Shown here: positions 39,886 through 50,187 of the stretch, one piece after another
How the letters are laid out: every line of letters starts with the position of its first letter
How positions within the stretch are numbered: the first letter of the stretch is position 1
Notes under the pieces: generated by a model
Database searches by the model: none
Told to the model about the DNA's origin: nothing
What the model saw: the letters and a program-made list of their open reading frames with translations, nothing else
Translations under genes and position numbers: made by a program
Source of the DNA: Parietichytrium sp. I65-24A
Lineage: Eukaryota; Sar; Bigyra; Thraustochytrida; Thraustochytriidae
NCBI GenBank assembly: GCA_012862575.1
Contig: BLSF01000014.1
Coordinates: forward strand, 372,001-436,000
Direction of reading: 5' to 3'
Length of the DNA stretch: 64,000 bases

Positions 39886-40992
39886 TCACCAATCAGAATC
39901 GGACGACTCCGAGTCGGAGTCGCGCCGCTGGCGCCTTCTCTTACGCCTGTCCCTGAGCTCCTCAGCGTCCTCTTCCCCCGCGCGGCGGCGATCGCCGCTC
40001 CCATTGCTTTCCGCGCGATGCCTGGCCCCATTCTCGGCGCCGTTTCCATGGTCCCTCTCTCGTTTCCTCCTCTCCGGCGCTCGATCTGCGCTGGGGCTCC
40101 TTCTCCGAGACCAGCTTCTATCTCCTCTGCGCCTGTCTCTGCGACTCGGGCTGCGGCTGCGGCTGCGACTGCGACTTGGGCTTCGTCGACTCCTGGCGTA
40201 CCTGTCGCCGCGGCGATCCTCCTGCCACCTCCTTCTTGGGCTCCTGTCGCGCCTCCTGTCCATGCTGCGGCGGTCCATCGAATCGGGGCTGCGGTCCCTT
40301 CTCCTGTCGTACCTTCCTCTGCCTCTGCCTCTGTCCCAGTCCCGATCCCTGTCCCGGTCCCGTCTGTCCCAATCCCGACGTTCGTCTCTACGCCCCGCCA
40401 CCGCGGCCACCGCGCGCAAGGGCCTGTCTGGCAACGTTCTGCGACCGGCGAGCGCGGGCGCGGGCATGAACGGCGCGACGGGCGGGTGGTGCATTTGGTG
40501 CATGTGGTGCATTTGGTGCATTTGGTGACCAGGGTGGTGCATCTGAGCCCTCTCGCGATCTCTCTCCACGCGCACCTGGCCGCCGCTTCGCGCCCTGCCG
40601 AACTGCCTGCCCTCCACGAACCCCGGGTCCAGGTCCACCTTGAGCCTCGCGCCCTGGAACGCCGCGCCGTCCAGCAGCAATCTCGCGCATTCCGCGGCAC
40701 TTCTTCGCGCGAACTCCACGAAGCAAAACCCGCACGGCGTGCGGTCCACGCGGTGCAGCCCCAGCACCACGCGCCGCACCGTGCCACAGCGCGCGAACAG
40801 GGTCTGCACCTGCGCGTCCAGCGCCTCCGGCGTCTCCAGCGCGCCCGTCTGCGCGACCGCCACTGGCAGGTTTCCCACGTACACCGTGCAGCTCCGCGCC
40901 GCAGCCAAGTCCTGCGCTTCCTGCGAACGAAAGTGAGAGCGATCAAAGTACGCCTTGCCCGCCGGCCGCGCCGCCTGCAGAACGCTCGCCAT
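39886..40992 (-). CDS. NCBP2: Nuclear cap-binding protein subunit 2 (CBP20) with long RS/RD tail
   Basis: Intronless, 368 aa, ATG at 40992. CBP20 binds the m7G cap together with CBP80. The N-terminal 135 residues carry the family signature: AYFDRSHFR with Tyr15, the RRM beginning SCTVYVGNL with Tyr38, RNP1 CGFCFVEF, and the C-terminal clamp PGFVEGRQFGRARSGGQVR. These align with human YVGNLSF, GFCFVEY and GFKEGRQYGRGRSGGQVR. Human Trp of TDWDAGF is Leu here (VDLDPGF). An insert lengthens the loop after beta-1 (residues 43-58). The normal protein ends near residue 156. Here a His/Met-rich stretch (about 150-180) and about 170 residues of RD/RS/SR dipeptides follow, like SR splicing factors. The CTCT array lies just upstream of the start. 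Confidence 0.94.
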   Translation of the reverse strand: MASVLQAARPAGKAYFDRSHFRSQEAQDLAAARSCTVYVGNLPVAVAQTGALETPEALDAQVQTLFARCGTVRRVVLGLHRVDRTPCGFCFVEFARRSAAECARLLLDGAAFQGARLKVDLDPGFVEGRQFGRARSGGQVRVERDRERAQMHHPGHQMHQMHHMHQMHHPPVAPFMPAPALAGRRTLPDRPLRAVAAVAGRRDERRDWDRRDRDRDRDWDRGRGRGRYDRRRDRSPDSMDRRSMDRRRDRSPRRRWQEDRRGDRYARSRRSPSRSRSRSRSPSRRDRRRGDRSWSRRRSPSADRAPERRKRERDHGNGAENGARHRAESNGSGDRRRAGEEDAEELRDRRKRRRQRRDSDSESSDSDW

Positions 40993-40999
40993 CTCCCTC

Positions 41000-41104
41000 T
41001 CTCACTCTCTCTCTCTCACTCTCTCACTCTACAACTCTATAACTCTCTCTCGCAATCCACTCAGACACTGAGACACTGAGACACTGAGACACTGAGACAC
41101 TGAG
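41000..41104 (-). repeat. CT-rich microsatellite and 8-bp array (AGACACTG)5
   Basis: CTCT/CTCACT runs at 41000-41050 adjoin the CBP20 start. Five perfect copies of AGACACTG follow at 41063-41102. Confidence 0.95.
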
Positions 41105-41995
41105 GATTTGGAGAGCAGACAGCGCCGGGGGGTTCCGCGATGATGGTGGCGCCGCAGTTGTTGCCTTTGGAACCGGCCTCGGCGCAATGGTAGGTGGGTT
41201 CTGGAGGTTCTGGAGGTTCTGGATGGGTCGGTGGGTCCCCGCGGCCTATGCGTTTGCTACGGTTTGTCATCGTGAGATACTAGGGCTCGGTACTCGAGGA
41301 CTCTAAGGAGGGACGGGTACACCGATAGCATGGAAGTTTTGAGGGATGGAATGGATTCCGCTCGCGACTCTCTCGCGTTGGAAAGAAAGTGAAAGTGAAA
41401 GCACGTGAATGAAAGTTGATTGAAAGTCGTTTGTTCAACTCTCAAGTTCAGAGATCGAGCGACAAGGTACAAGGTGCGGTTGTTTGAGATTACTCTTGGT
41501 TCTCATATGTTCTCATGGTCGTTGTGAGATTGTGGTTTTTACCCTCTGATGATGACGTCAGATCGAGGTGTTGATAGCGTCACTCATATTGGAGAATTAT
41601 TTAGATATCTTCTTGACTACATTGAGTATTTGTAAAAATATAGAGACCCCACATTTCGACTAGCTAGTCTTTTCGTAAAGAGATGCAAGTATGTTCGTGT
41701 CCCATAAGATTTGTTTTAAAACAATGCATAGTGCGCTCCATTGACTCCTACTCCCTGAGTGTCACGACCCAGCACCTTCTATTTCATAACGAAGTCCTAC
41801 GCCGCAATTTTCCTCGAACTAAGCGACGTAACACCCACTAGCGCTCGCGGCACCCTAACCCTCGCGGGTCAGGGTAGCGTGTGGATGAGTGGGCGGCAGG
41901 AATGATAGGCACATCGCAAACGCTCAAGTCCCCGAGCCGGGCAGAGGGCAAATCGAGGGCAGGGGAGACGCTCAAATCGAGAGATCTGAGATGAA

Positions 41996-42073
41996 TAGAT
42001 AGATAGGTTGATAGATAGATAGATAGTTCGATCGTCTGGACCATCGAGGACCATCGAGGACTAGCGAGGACCG
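41996..42073 (+). repeat. (GATA)n and 10-bp GGACCATCGA tandem units before eIF3L
   Basis: GATAGATA runs at 41996-42028, then GGACCATCGA twice and a variant copy at about 42038-42073. They lie 65-145 bp before the eIF3L ATG. Confidence 0.85.
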
Positions 42074-42139
42074 GGAGGAGGAAGAAGAGGGAGACGAGAG
42101 AGGGAAAGAAAGAAGAAGACAGTCGAGTAGGTTGGCACG

Positions 42140-43720
42140 ATGGGCGACTACGAGGAGGATGACATGGGCTACGGGTACGAGGAGGACGCCATGGCGTCGG
42201 ACTTCAATCTGTTGGACCGCGTGAAGGAGTTCGTGTCCAAGTTTTACCAGAAGATGGCCAACAACAAGGTGGCGGATGTGAGGACGCTGTACTACAAGGA
42301 GTGGACGAATCTGACGAACGCGTACTACAAGGACACCGAGTGGCCTCGTGCTGATGAGATCGCAGGGCTGTGCGACAATAATCACTTTTTCATGCTTTGC
42401 TACACAGAGCTGTACTACAGGCACATTTTCGTGAATGGCGAGCCGCTCATCCACCACCGCTTTGAGTCGTGGAACAACTACAGGAACCTTTTCGACGCAA
42501 TCTTGGAGGAGACCAACACAAGGAACCTCATGCTCCCGTCCGAGTGGATCAACGACATGATTGAGGAGTTTTTGTATCAGTACCAGGACTTTTGCCGGTA
42601 CAAGCACGAGCTGTCTAACCTCTCCCAAGACGAGATCAAGCTCTTGGAAGAGAACACCCACGTGTGGCAGACGGAGACCGTCCTGGGATACCTGACCTCC
42701 TTTGTGCAGCGCTCTAACATCGCTTCCATGCTCGAGTCCAGCAAGGGAGCCATGCACAGCATGCGCGTTCTCCAAGGCTTTGGATACTTCAGCTTGTTTG
42801 GGCTCTGCAGGCTCCAGTGTCTGCTCGCCGACTACCGTCTTGCCGTAGGCGTCCTTAAACCAATTGACATTGATGACAAGCGCGCACAGTTCACCCGCGT
42901 TCCTGCATGCCATGTCAACTTGTTCTATTACATGGGGTTTGCGTTCCTCATGATGAAGCGTTACGCTGATGCGGTTAACGTCTTCTCCTCTGTCCTTCTC
43001 GCGCACAGAGGTTCAAAAGACCGCAACACGTCGTACGCTGACTCGCAGATTTCCAAGCGCTACGACCAGATTCGCGCGCTCGCGGCGATCGCCATCTCCC
43101 TAAGCCCTGGAATCCGCGTCGACCAGCAGGTCCACCACGTGGTGTCCGAGAAGCACGGGGATATTTCGCAGAACCTTGTCCGTCGCGACGAAGGCTTGTT
43201 CGAGAAGCTCTTCTCGTACGCCTGCCCAAAGTTTATCGTGCCAGGCATTCCGGACTTTCATACTATTGTTAACCGCCATCATCAGGCTTACCTGCTTCAG
43301 TTGCGCTGGTTCCTGCATGAGGTGCGTCAGCAGCAGGCTCTTCCAACTATTCGCTCATACTTGAAATTGTACACGTCCATCCAAATCGGCAAGCTGGCTA
43401 AATTCTGCGACATTCCTCAGGAGCGCTTCAGGGAGCACCTCATGTCTCTCAAGGCCTCTGCCCATCAGTTAGTCCACCAGGATGGATCCCCTCCTCTCGA
43501 AGGCGCTAGAATCTCGGTCAACGACATTCACTTTTACATTGTCGGCGATATGGTGCACATTGACGAGTCCAGACAGCCACAAAGGTACAGCCAGTATTTC
43601 CTCACACATGCTCTCAAGTTTCAGCAAGCTATCGACGATCTCGGAGAGCTCAAGAAGCAGGGCGCGGCAGCAGCAGCTCCTGCCGCTCCTGCCAAGCAGC
43701 AAATGGCCTCATCGCGTTGA
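42140..43720 (+). CDS. EIF3L: Translation initiation factor 3 subunit L
   Basis: Intronless, 526 aa, ATG at 42140 (MGDYEEDDMGYGYEED). eIF3L is a PCI-domain subunit of the eIF3 scaffold that loads mRNA on the 40S ribosome. It is absent from budding yeast but present in most other eukaryotes. Near-universal blocks include VKEFVSKFYQKMANNKV (about 30-46), HFFMLCYTELYYRHIF (about 77-92), LPSEWINDMIEEFLYQYQDFCRY (about 133-155), GYFSLFGLCRLQCLLADYRLA (about 215-235) and the PCI region LYTSIQIGKLAKFCD (about 410-425). The length is slightly below the human protein (564 aa). The tail ends Ala-rich. It is divergent from CBP20 and convergent with the RGS-PDZ-DENN gene. Confidence 0.97.
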   Translation: MGDYEEDDMGYGYEEDAMASDFNLLDRVKEFVSKFYQKMANNKVADVRTLYYKEWTNLTNAYYKDTEWPRADEIAGLCDNNHFFMLCYTELYYRHIFVNGEPLIHHRFESWNNYRNLFDAILEETNTRNLMLPSEWINDMIEEFLYQYQDFCRYKHELSNLSQDEIKLLEENTHVWQTETVLGYLTSFVQRSNIASMLESSKGAMHSMRVLQGFGYFSLFGLCRLQCLLADYRLAVGVLKPIDIDDKRAQFTRVPACHVNLFYYMGFAFLMMKRYADAVNVFSSVLLAHRGSKDRNTSYADSQISKRYDQIRALAAIAISLSPGIRVDQQVHHVVSEKHGDISQNLVRRDEGLFEKLFSYACPKFIVPGIPDFHTIVNRHHQAYLLQLRWFLHEVRQQQALPTIRSYLKLYTSIQIGKLAKFCDIPQERFREHLMSLKASAHQLVHQDGSPPLEGARISVNDIHFYIVGDMVHIDESRQPQRYSQYFLTHALKFQQAIDDLGELKKQGAAAAAPAAPAKQQMASSR

Positions 43721-44067
43721 AGAAAAAATACCCAAAAGAAATGACACCCTTTTTTTTGTTATCTTTTGCTCCTTTTTCGAACACTGACATGAGCCCGTCG
43801 ATTCTTGTCAGGTTCGAACGAAGGAAGCTTTGTTGCGCACTACGTTCAAAAGAGCCGACAGTGTAGGACGGCATTCGAGTTTAATCACCTCGGCCCTTCT
43901 GGATCTTTTCATGAACAACGTTGACTGTGAGAAGGAAATATTTCTGATTTCTTCGACTCAGAGTGCTTTACAAGCTCTTCCAATCCTTCGCGAACCGCGA
44001 CCAGCTCTTGGTCAACAAGAAGAGTCTGGAAAGAATATATTCTAAAAGGTTTCTTACAAGCGTTAAA

Positions 44068-47000
44068 TCATACCCAGTCCACACCTTCGTCTTCATCTTC
44101 GGCTCCGCCAGCCTTGCTGCCCGGTACCCCACTCGGGTCATCAATTGCGCAATGCGGTTGTGCTTTCTTCTCCTTCGTTGTCTCGCCGTTTTGTGACTTG
44201 CGTGTTTCCAAGGCTGGGTTGTCGTTTTCCCAAGTACTTACCGGAGGCGCTCTTGGTAAAGGAACCGCGCCGCCGATTTCAGGGATATTGTCCAGCTGAG
44301 GAATTGACTTCCAGTTCGGACTTGATATACTCACTGGAGATACCGCACTACCATAACTCCCGATTGAAAGCGACGATGGTGAGCGTGAAAATGTTGACGG
44401 GAGCCCGGCAGAAAGGTCTCGTCGTGCGAAAAACTCGCACTTGGTGTACACGCTCTCCAGTAAGAAGGCCGAGAAGCTCTTCGTACGGAGAAATACATTC
44501 AGGTATGGCCGATATAGCCGCGGACACTTTAGCAAAAACATGTGCATATCAAAAGCAAGTACATTCTCTTCTGCAGGCCCTTGCTTCTCAAAAGTCAGAA
44601 AATATTCTCGGTACGCAGAAAGCATTGACCCATGAACGCGCATCAGCTTGGAGTGCACAAACTCGAAACTGAGACCCTCGGCGGATCCGGCCCCCCAGTC
44701 TTCCAGAAGTCGGTCTCGAAGCGATTCTGGAAACGTTGGCACGAGGCTCTTCCCTGACCAGGAGGTTCCAGCACTCTGGCCAGGATTTGGAAATGAGCCT
44801 ATCGAGGCTGTCGACGACGTTCTCAGGCGCCTTGGCATAGTGGCAGTCTCTTCGTAACGCAAGAACGGGTGTCCAAATCTCCCCATTGAATTGCGCCTCT
44901 GTAACTCCTCAATACCTCTGGACGAGAAGCCCGGTGACGCCGAGCCATCGCCCCAGGATGACTGTTGCTGGAGCTGGCCTTGCTGCTCACTGAGATTCGC
45001 AGCAGCAATGTCCTGAGCCGAAGGCCTCGGAATTTCCAAGATATCAGAATCAATATCCAAAACAAGGGTACCGTCTTGAACCAATGGAGCAAGGGGCTTG
45101 ATGGACATGAACCGGTCGAACGGCCTTAGACTATCTTGTTCTTGAAGCATATAGTCTTCAATCTCGCTGAATGCGGAGCAATCGCCCAGAGTAGCGTCTC
45201 GAGCCCCAAGCTCAAGCGTGCATATGCCAACTAAAAAGGATGACACAGTGTGCATTGCCCCTCCGGCATCGGCATTGACATCAGCGCTCTTCAAGATCGA
45301 TTCCAAGTCCCGCAAGTGCTCAGCTCGCTTTTCTGCAAACGACCTGGCCAGCGGTATCGGCAACACTGGGTAATATTGGTGCTTCCACACAAAAGGCCAC
45401 AGCAGTGCACGGAATGACTCTGCCACCATGGTAAGCGTAGAAAGGCTGTCAGAGAGAAGAACTACTGGCCGATTAAGGAACAGCGACGCCAATACGTCCG
45501 CAACATGTTCCGTTCGAACAAATCGAAATAACTGCGAAAAATTAAGGTGGAGTGGCGGCGGGCTAGGCCGTTTTGCTGGAGACAGAGTTGGTGGCACATC
45601 CATGCGTTGCTGCGTTGCTAGTTCGTAGCTCCAGTCCCTCACAGCATCGAATAATTTTCTCTCAACGGTCTTACTGTCTACATCGTCTCCCAAGCTCTCT
45701 AATATGGGCCCCGCGCGCGACAATACCTGTCTCATGTCTCCAAATCGGTTCTTCATCATACTCAGCACCGTGAAGGCCCGGGGCACGAATACATACGTTG
45801 GCAAACAAACCAATTTGCTGCAATACGCGCAAGTACGCATAGCGTCGCCCCAACCTCGAATAAATGTGAACTCTAGGGGACCAGAGGATTGCTTGATCTG
45901 CTTGACGACTCCTTCGAAGCGCCGCGAAGCAATTGACTCGCCATTGATTGCCACAAGAACATCGTTCGGCTTAATCACACCGCTCTTCGCAATAGGACTC
46001 TTGGAACCATCAGGGCGATCGACAAAATGGGTGACGGTGATGAAGCCGTGCATGTTGAGCACGAGGTTCAATCCAAGGCCAAAGTCCGGATGGCGGGTAA
46101 GTTTCACGACAATTTCGCTGTAATCAGGACTATGGCCCATGTTACGATATTGGTCTTCGGAGGCTGCGTCCGTAGACCGGCGTCTCCAGCCTAGCGCAGC
46201 AGGTGAAGGCTGACCGGACGTCTCACGAAACTCTCCATCTATAGAACTTTTGGACGGACAATCGATCTTGATCAATTTCCAAGAAACAAGCGAAGCCCCA
46301 TACCAGCGCCGCGAGTTACTGAGTTTCTCCTGTTGCCGAACGCGGGGGCAAGGAAGCGCAAAGCAATGCATGTAGTCGGAAGGACGCAGGGCGGAGATTT
46401 TCTCTTCCAAATCCTTCTCTTTCGCTGGATGAATGCTGGGAACTTCAGAGGCGTTTTCAAGCTCGTGTACATCGTTTCCCTCGCCGACTTGAGCCTGTTG
46501 ATCCAGCGAAGGTGGAGAGGGACCGTTGCAAAGAGTGCTCTCTGTGTCTTGGTCGGTCACCTTCTCAAAACTCTCATTGATCACAGGATGGATGACGAGT
46601 CGATTGTATGGCTCGCCAAGTGGCTTTGGGGGAACCCGCAGGAAACCGCTAACGTTGTCTGGGTCAGAAAGTCGCCTCGTCCGGAAACTGAGGTTCAGGC
46701 GAGCAAGAGTTTCGTGCTCCAGGTCTTCGACGTTTACGACACGGGCTTTAAGGCCTAAGGGGAAAACGGCCGCATGAAGTTCCGCAGGCAAAACTTCCGC
46801 GGGAGCTTTCTTCTCATACGGAGGGACTTTAGTTCGAACGACAGGTTTTTCTAATTCGTCCAGATCTTCTGTGTTTTCCACAATAACGCCCTCGTGACTT
46901 GCCTCGTCTGATTCCCCCATCGAGCTTTCTGCTCGCTGTGAAATCTCGCCTATTTCAGTGCTTGAAGCGAATTCGTCGTCGTCGTCGTCATCATCATCGT

Positions 47001-48894
47001 CTTCGTCCTCCTCTTCGTCCACATTCCTATGGTACATGACTTGCAGCTCCTGAGCGGAAAGTGATGTATTCTCATGTGGCTTGCTGATTTCACAGTCCAT
47101 GACTGTTTTGGAACGGAACAAGAGACCGCCACCTCGAAAGCTCAATGACGGAGAGAAGCAGTTGCATAGGCAGCGGGCTTCTGAGCTCTCGTGATGGCAA
47201 TCGCAGTCACACATTGGATTCGTCGGACGAAACGCTCGTAAGGGGCGCTCGTCGGCAGTAAAAGCACCTTCCAAAAGGAGCATCCGATTGACAACCGGTT
47301 CAGGCTGCGCATCTAAAAGCTGCCCATTCCACAAATAGCTTGCCCTTCGACGAAGCTCTGTGGAGTTTGAATCTCTAATCGAACGTGTCTTCTTCATCCT
47401 CTCCTTCATTGTTTGTAGATCGGTCCCATTCTCCTGCACTGGAGTGGAGGCACTCTGTCGGGCGACGTAGCTGTTCGAAGGGAGGTTGAGCACGAGGTAC
47501 TTGTCGCTGTAGGATTGACCCCGCAACACCGAATTCAGGACGCGCCTCTCGCGGTGAGCCTCCGAGGAATCTTCTTCAATTTTGGACATGAGCGCCGCAA
47601 AGCACTCGGCCTCCTTGAAATGCGGAAACAGCTCATCTTGCATCCAATTGAAGACGCTCTTTTCGGCAACCAGAAACGCACACTCCAGCCTTGTCCGCAG
47701 CGTATCTAGCACGTTGTAGGCAGTCCCGATTGATGCAAAGCCACTAATCGAGGCGAGTTTGCCACTCCCGTCGCCAAGCTCATTGCTAATCTTCTCCAGC
47801 TCCTGCGCCACGGCAAGCCTAATATCGTCTGTGACTCGGGTGGCCTCTAGACGCGAGCTTCTACTTAAAAAATGGTCAAGCAGGTGGTATGCCAGATGGA
47901 GGACCTCGAGCAGGTGCATGCGTTTGGCGCTGAGCTCAGACGCAACGGAAGGTAGAGCGGCACTGACAGGCAACATATCTATGAACGAAACTTGACGCGT
48001 AGAGCCCTGCGCAGAAACAGAAGCAGCGCTTGGCGAGGACGCAACAGACTCGGACACATACGGGGATGTAGGGGTGGGCGACTCCCCAAGCAGACCTAAA
48101 GATTTCCTCGTCCGCAGCTGCTTGCGTTTTTCAGGAAACCCTGGCTTGGCAGAGAGGTTGGGTTCTGACTTTGTCGCCGTGTGCCTTCCACGAACGGATT
48201 TGTCTTCAACTTGGCCAGCCGCTACTTTGGAGTGCCCGTCCTGCAATTTCGTCTTGTAGTTCGTGTTTAGCTCGATGAGGAAGTGCAGATTACCAATACC
48301 TTCGGGAGCGATATCCTGCACATACGCCATAAAATACGGGAGGTAATCAGGGTGCTCCAGAATCTGATGCAGAGTGAGCGGGCGCCTGTTCCGAAGCTCA
48401 TCTAAGAGCGCGCGGTATGATCTGCTTGATTTGAACTTGGGGAAATAAACTTTCAATAGCTCTCTCTCCACAAAATATTGTGCGCGGGTGAACATGTCCA
48501 AAGTTGGCATAGCCTCTTCCAGCTTTTGCTTTACGGCAGTGCGGTCACCCTCGATTTCGTAGTAATCCTCGTCTTCCTCGTCTTCGCCGGCCTCCCCGGG
48601 AAAGGTCAAATGATCAAACACGGTTTCCTCATCTTTCGGAACGTAATACTTGTCAAAAATCTTTTGCGCTTGTGCAAGCAGATCGCCCGTCCTCCCTGTA
48701 AGCTGCTTGTACTCCTCCACTTCCAACCAAAAGAACAGCAGCTCCACCTTTTCTATCTGCGACAAATAATCCAAAAAGTACGGCATCGCCCTCGGGTCGT
48801 GCATAACATGCTGGAACGAGATGATCATACTCTCCAGCCCGGGCGACGAGCCGCCCCGCGCACGAACGCGCCTCCCGCTGCTCCTGCGCTCCAT
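44068..48894 (-). CDS. RGS-PDZ-DENN multidomain signalling protein
   Basis: Intronless, 1608 aa. The frame opens at a GTG; the first ATG is 48894 (MERRSSGRRVR). Residues about 27-165 form an RGS domain (MPYFLDYLSQIEKVELLFFWLEVEEYK ... AQYFVERELLKVYFPKFKSS). Part of a second, split RGS-like domain starts at about 172 (HQILEHPDYLPYFMAYVQ) and seems to resume at about 417 (WMQDELFPHFKEAECFAAL). A Cys/His cluster lies at about 560-580. A PDZ domain covers about 927-1015 (GLGLNLVL, SGVIKPNDVLVAINGESI). A DENN module follows: uDENN about 1018-1060, cDENN about 1115-1285 (LASLFLNRPVVLLSDSLS, LVLDIDSDIL), dDENN about 1398-1498. RGS domains speed GTP hydrolysis on G-alpha; DENN modules are Rab exchange factors. 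A G-protein-to-Rab link is inferred from the domains. Confidence 0.88.
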   Translation of the reverse strand: MERRSSGRRVRARGGSSPGLESMIISFQHVMHDPRAMPYFLDYLSQIEKVELLFFWLEVEEYKQLTGRTGDLLAQAQKIFDKYYVPKDEETVFDHLTFPGEAGEDEEDEDYYEIEGDRTAVKQKLEEAMPTLDMFTRAQYFVERELLKVYFPKFKSSRSYRALLDELRNRRPLTLHQILEHPDYLPYFMAYVQDIAPEGIGNLHFLIELNTNYKTKLQDGHSKVAAGQVEDKSVRGRHTATKSEPNLSAKPGFPEKRKQLRTRKSLGLLGESPTPTSPYVSESVASSPSAASVSAQGSTRQVSFIDMLPVSAALPSVASELSAKRMHLLEVLHLAYHLLDHFLSRSSRLEATRVTDDIRLAVAQELEKISNELGDGSGKLASISGFASIGTAYNVLDTLRTRLECAFLVAEKSVFNWMQDELFPHFKEAECFAALMSKIEEDSSEAHRERRVLNSVLRGQSYSDKYLVLNLPSNSYVARQSASTPVQENGTDLQTMKERMKKTRSIRDSNSTELRRRASYLWNGQLLDAQPEPVVNRMLLLEGAFTADERPLRAFRPTNPMCDCDCHHESSEARCLCNCFSPSLSFRGGGLLFRSKTVMDCEISKPHENTSLSAQELQVMYHRNVDEEEDEDDDDDDDDDEFASSTEIGEISQRAESSMGESDEASHEGVIVENTEDLDELEKPVVRTKVPPYEKKAPAEVLPAELHAAVFPLGLKARVVNVEDLEHETLARLNLSFRTRRLSDPDNVSGFLRVPPKPLGEPYNRLVIHPVINESFEKVTDQDTESTLCNGPSPPSLDQQAQVGEGNDVHELENASEVPSIHPAKEKDLEEKISALRPSDYMHCFALPCPRVRQQEKLSNSRRWYGASLVSWKLIKIDCPSKSSIDGEFRETSGQPSPAALGWRRRSTDAASEDQYRNMGHSPDYSEIVVKLTRHPDFGLGLNLVLNMHGFITVTHFVDRPDGSKSPIAKSGVIKPNDVLVAINGESIASRRFEGVVKQIKQSSGPLEFTFIRGWGDAMRTCAYCSKLVCLPTYVFVPRAFTVLSMMKNRFGDMRQVLSRAGPILESLGDDVDSKTVERKLFDAVRDWSYELATQQRMDVPPTLSPAKRPSPPPLHLNFSQLFRFVRTEHVADVLASLFLNRPVVLLSDSLSTLTMVAESFRALLWPFVWKHQYYPVLPIPLARSFAEKRAEHLRDLESILKSADVNADAGGAMHTVSSFLVGICTLELGARDATLGDCSAFSEIEDYMLQEQDSLRPFDRFMSIKPLAPLVQDGTLVLDIDSDILEIPRPSAQDIAAANLSEQQGQLQQQSSWGDGSASPGFSSRGIEELQRRNSMGRFGHPFLRYEETATMPRRLRTSSTASIGSFPNPGQSAGTSWSGKSLVPTFPESLRDRLLEDWGAGSAEGLSFEFVHSKLMRVHGSMLSAYREYFLTFEKQGPAEENVLAFDMHMFLLKCPRLYRPYLNVFLRTKSFSAFLLESVYTKCEFFARRDLSAGLPSTFSRSPSSLSIGSYGSAVSPVSISSPNWKSIPQLDNIPEIGGAVPLPRAPPVSTWENDNPALETRKSQNGETTKEKKAQPHCAIDDPSGVPGSKAGGAEDEDEGVDWV
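46974..47010 (-). repeat. Aspartate/glutamate codon repeat in RGS-PDZ-DENN gene
   Basis: A GTC/ATC triplet run on the plus strand encodes a poly-Asp stretch between the RGS-like and PDZ parts, a low-complexity linker. Confidence 0.85.
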
Positions 48895-48981
48895 CTTCAC
48901 CACCGCGCTTTACAACTTGTTGCACCTCTCCGACGCACGTGCTCTCTGCTCCTCGTGCCTTCTCCTCCCGTTGCAACCAAC

Positions 48982-49080
48982 CAAGCAAAGTAAGCAAGCA
49001 AGCAAAGTAAGCAAAGTAAGCAAGGGAAGCAATAAACAAAGTCAGCAAAGTAAGCAAAGTGAGCAAGCAAGCAAAGTAAG
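48982..49080 (-). repeat. Imperfect AAGCAAAGT / AAGC tandem array
   Basis: About a dozen variable 4-9-bp units, 90-190 bp upstream of the RGS-PDZ-DENN start. Confidence 0.9.
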
Positions 49081-50187
49081 GAGAAGCCAGTCGGAAGAGA
49101 GCAGAGCAGAGAACGCGCCTCCTAGCCTTCCCAGCTAGTGGCGTACGCGCCTGGTAACGCGCTCTATAGGCATGCACGTAGGAGTGCGTCCGAGTACCGT
49201 GCCAGACTATGCGAGGATTGATAGTGAGTGACAACTGTGGGCTGTGGGCGGGATAGATATTGTAGAGTATCCTTTATGTGCCAGGGTACCTCTCGCTCCT
49301 ATGAGGTCAAGTAGCCGACTGTCAGATCATCAAAATTATCAAAATAGTTGATGCGCATCGGCATCGGTCGTCTAACATTCTCTTTGTTTCGGGAAGAGGT
49401 GCTGACTTGATTCTTTCGATGAGCTGCTCTGCTCTGCCCCGCCTTGTTCTGTTCAGCTCGACGCAACCTTGCCAATCTGACGCACAAAAGCTGTAAAGTT
49501 TCAGTGGTTTTACGCTTCCAAGGTGTTCAAGGGACTCTTACACGTCCCCCCACAAATCATACCCGTCAACTACTGCGACTCCCTAGCACTGATTGGACCA
49601 ATGCTAGTGGAGGATGTGGCAGAATGAGTTCCGCAAGCTCAATGTTTGACGATGTCAGCGCCGTTTTGCGAGTCCAACGGCTAAGATTAGGAGTTAGAAT
49701 TTATAGAGTTAGGTTTGGCGAAGTTGGTAGATACAGACAACACAGACCAGAGCAGATTGAGGCATTCAAAAGTTGGCAAGTCAAATCTTGGGAGATGATA
49801 ATCGTTGTTTCAAGGGCAGGGATCTTCCGTTCTTGAATGACTCAGATCTCGATTGATTAACAGACAGACAGGGTGTGCTGCGGTCACAGGCTCTCGTGCG
49901 TTGCATATATTTGTAGAAGACAACGACAACATCAACAACATCTACAACGACGTGTTTACGCACTGTTGCATTGATTCATCACTGGCGCACCTATTCGTAC
50001 GCTGGGTCTCAGGATGTCTCAGGCTGGGAGCTCGCCAACGCATTACTTGTCAACCGTAACGAGAGCGGTGGTCGCAAGTTACGAGTTCCACCACAAAGAG
50101 GGCGAAAGCACGGTCTAGAGCAGTGGAGAGAGGAGAGAGGAGAGAAGTGTCTGCGCGCGCGGGGCTTTGAGAGGATCGGGGATCGGG

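Larger units (their letters stand above)
40993..42139. other. Divergent intergenic region, CBP20 / eIF3L
   Basis: About 1.15 kb with no gene. CT-rich microsatellites and an 8-bp tandem array lie on the CBP20 side. GATA and 10-bp arrays lie on the eIF3L side. A 10-bp-stem hairpin is at 41852-41875. Confidence 0.55.

Noticed and set aside
40018-41079. 353-aa plus-strand frame over CBP20
   Set aside because: Antisense to the RS/RD tail; its Pro/Arg composition follows from the repeat codons of the true gene.
41852-41862. CCCTAACCCT as a telomere
   Set aside because: Only one and a half units, inside a gene-rich region and explained by a hairpin.
43805-43835. GGTTCGAAC tRNA T-loop-like word
   Set aside because: No matching T-stem, anticodon arm or acceptor stem around it.
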